Below, one piece after another: positions 62,394 through 64,000 of a DNA stretch of 64,000 nt. Numbering within the stretch: position 1 is the stretch's first letter; each line of letters starts with the position of its first letter. The position numbers and the translations under genes are program-made. Source of the stretch: JARRKU01 sp963675565 (lineage in GTDB: Bacteria; Desulfobacterota; Desulfobacteria; Desulfobacterales; Desulfosarcinaceae); assembly GCA_963675565.2 (NCBI GenBank), contig CAXXYD010000001.1:806001-870000 (forward strand). The letters are read 5' to 3'. Below the pieces are notes generated by a model. It saw nothing but the letters and a program-made list of their open reading frames with translations. It did not search any database and had not been told where the DNA came from.

Positions 62394-63231
62394 TGTTTGT
62401 CGCTTTCAGTCTTACGAGAAATGTGTGGGTCAAATAGAGCAGAACCAGTGCCACCATAAAGACGATCAGGCCGGACATGTCATGTAAAAAACCCTGGGCG
62501 ACTTCAGGACCGATATAGCGGGCCAGAATGGCCGTTATGGTCAAGCGGACAATATTAACGGCTACAGCTATGGGAATGGCAGAGAGAAACAGAATCCATT
62601 TGCCCGTCTTGTTCAATGTGGAGATATAGGCAAAAGCGGCACTCAGGGCGATCATTGAGGTCAGGGAGCGCAACCCGGAGCAGGCGTCCACGACTTCCAG
62701 CGAGGTGTTGGCCAGATGGAGGACGTTGCCTTCCCGGAATATGGCGATGCCGATGAAGCTGATGAAGCCGGCGCTCAGTCTGGCCGCAAAAAGCTGCAGC
62801 GGAAAAGCGATCTTGTTCCAGACAATGGCCGGTATGGGTATCATCAGGATCAAGTAAATATGCGGAATATAGGTTTTTTTGAAGATGTCGGTGCCGAACA
62901 GGATAAGGGTCATTGCCATCAGGGCCAGCAGGATGGAAAAGCGCATGGTGAACAACTCGGCACCAATATTGCCAACAACGTGCAAGGCCATGGCACCGAG
63001 CAGCAGGACGTAGCCCCAGTAATTGGGGCGCATGGCAAGCCCTTTCAACTGGTCGCGGTTGTGCCAGATCATGTAGGCGGCGATAAAGGGCACCAGAAAA
63101 CCGTGTGAAAAGTTGTCGTCCGTAGACCAGTCCTTGACCAGCTTTACAATGGTGTGGTTGTAGAGCAAGGAAAAAGCGACCGCAAGGGTGGCAAACTGCA
63201 AATAGATATGGAGTGAAATATTGCGGGTCAT
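62374..63231 (-). CDS. xrtA: Exosortase A (XrtA-like)
   Basis: 285 aa with about eight TM helices. The catalytic triad of exosortases is visible: Cys184 (EVVDACSGLRSL), Arg229 (VNIVRLT) and His250 (FLHDMSGL). It cleaves PEP-CTERM tails such as those at 14005 and 18281 and probably transfers the proteins to an extracellular matrix. The ribosome site is weak. EpsI is encoded upstream across a 162-bp gap. Confidence 0.9.
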   Translation of the reverse strand: MTRNISLHIYLQFATLAVAFSLLYNHTIVKLVKDWSTDDNFSHGFLVPFIAAYMIWHNRDQLKGLAMRPNYWGYVLLLGAMALHVVGNIGAELFTMRFSILLALMAMTLILFGTDIFKKTYIPHIYLILMIPIPAIVWNKIAFPLQLFAARLSAGFISFIGIAIFREGNVLHLANTSLEVVDACSGLRSLTSMIALSAAFAYISTLNKTGKWILFLSAIPIAVAVNIVRLTITAILARYIGPEVAQGFLHDMSGLIVFMVALVLLYLTHTFLVRLKATNSADQQS

Positions 63232-63393
63232 GATTGGATAGCCCTATGTTGTCATTGGTACGTTGGTTGTCGCAGAAAGCGTAACAGAAGTCGCAACGAG
63301 GTCCAGTCGGAGGTCTCTGGTATCCATATGGTAGGGGGCCTACCGGGTTCCGGCTTTCGCCCAGGTGGCGTTGTTTGGCACTGAAAATCTGTT

Positions 63394-64000
63394 TTATGAT
63401 GGAATGTAGTTTTGAAGAATGGGAAACAATTCTCGAGCGAACGCTTCCAGGACCAACAGGGTTTCTTTTTCATCGGAACTTACCGGGGCGATCAGTCTGA
63501 CAAAGGAACCGTCCGTTCTGTTGCGGGTGATGGCGTCCCAGACCAGGTATATTTTCTGCAAATATTCTGAAGAGATGATGCGGCCCCGGGACTGGTACCA
63601 GTAGTAGGAGATTTGTTTGTTCTTTCCGTTTTGCAGGACCAGCTTGATGATGTTGATTTGGGTGGATGGTGTTTCCTTTATCTTCAGCGGCACAACCTTT
63701 GACTCGATGATGTTCCATCCGCCGCCGGGCATGCAGTTCTTTGGCGAGTGGATGAGTTCCCCTTCTCGCTGGCTCTGGTAGTATCCGACGTAAAGGTTAA
63801 TCCATTTCCCGTCCGGACTTTGGTAATTGGCGTAAAAGGAATCATCCACCCCCAGCACCTGATAGATTTTTTCGTCGAATCGTTGCTCGATACCGATCCA
63901 TTTTCCGATTTTAGTGGGGAAGGTGGAAAATGGCTTGTTGGGAATGATCAGTTCAGGGCTGCTCAGGTGGGCCAACAACCCGAAGGTTGCTGCCATGATG
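63394..64000 (-). CDS. epsI: EpsI-family exosortase-associated protein, partial
   Basis: At least 200 aa; the frame is open to the right edge and the N-terminal TM helix (MAATFGLLAHLS visible) probably begins outside. EpsI landmarks: FPTKIGKWIGIEQRFDEKIYQVLGVDDSFYANY, INLYVGYYQSQREGELIHSPKNCMPGGGW (with the conserved CxPGGGW) and ISYYWYQSRGR. EpsI normally follows, or is fused to, exosortase; here it precedes it. Confidence 0.85.
   Translation of the reverse strand, partial: IMAATFGLLAHLSSPELIIPNKPFSTFPTKIGKWIGIEQRFDEKIYQVLGVDDSFYANYQSPDGKWINLYVGYYQSQREGELIHSPKNCMPGGGWNIIESKVVPLKIKETPSTQINIIKLVLQNGKNKQISYYWYQSRGRIISSEYLQKIYLVWDAITRNRTDGSFVRLIAPVSSDEKETLLVLEAFARELFPILQNYIPS

Noticed and set aside
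63232..63393. Possible cyclic-di-GMP riboswitch in the GC-rich gap before the exosortase
   Set aside because: Some stem and purine-loop resemblance, but the conserved GEMM core segments are not present in order.

Overview
The window reads as a stretch of a Desulfobacterota (Desulfobacteraceae/Desulfosarcina-like) chromosome of moderate GC. This rests on gene content: an exosortase A (XrtA)/PEP-CTERM extracellular-polymer system with PrsT-type TPR lipoproteins, an RND exporter with its outer-membrane partners, and REP-like palindromes at stop codons. No rRNA, tRNA or CRISPR array was seen.

Left part (1-13.9 kb): two tandem copies of a secreted papain-like peptidase (one cut by the left edge, one complete with four PKD repeats). 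Then comes a minus-strand operon of a LolA-like protein, a DUF1302-like barrel, a GNAT acyltransferase fused to a cyclic-nucleotide domain and winged helix, an RND/MMPL exporter with a helical N-terminus, and a CPBP protease. A divergent ThiF-nitroreductase fusion follows.

Middle (13.9-28.1 kb): two PEP-CTERM proteins, a FeeM-like acyl synthase and an insertion-sequence graveyard. Two PrsT-like TPR lipoproteins flank an uncharacterised coiled-coil membrane protein, followed by a TIGR03790-like protein. Both PEP-CTERM genes and both peptidase copies carry near-identical sigma-54 type -24/-12 elements (GG-N10-GC), which suggests one regulon.

Right part (28.1-64 kb): an exopolysaccharide locus, almost all on the minus strand. 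From the right edge it runs EpsI, XrtA, a TIGR03087-type glycosyltransferase, cysteine synthase, a glycosyltransferase, an AsnB-like protein, a flippase, two sugar-transfer ATP-grasp proteins and two more AsnB-like proteins. It continues with an IS, a glycosyltransferase, a Wzy-like ligase, a sulfotransferase, serine acetyltransferase, two glycosyltransferases, a DUF4091 protein, two M55 peptidases, an ATP-grasp protein, a deacetylase, a CapK-like ligase and CapA. The many amide-forming, ATP-grasp and cysteine-pathway genes suggest a polymer decorated with amino-acid-like groups (inference).

The most unusual structure is a dispersed family of palindromes at 31.7-41 kb and 60 kb. Each arm is about 32-34 bp and made of three 10-bp steps ending in (C)ACAGAC-like units. 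One pair of arms bounds a lone GxxExxY (PD-(D/E)XK-like) gene. Other copies are solo hairpins, supply stop codons, or have been absorbed into coding sequence, including the signal peptide of the DUF4091 protein and the C-terminus of a glycosyltransferase. I read this as a candidate nuclease-mobilised repeat system, analogous to RAYT/REP.
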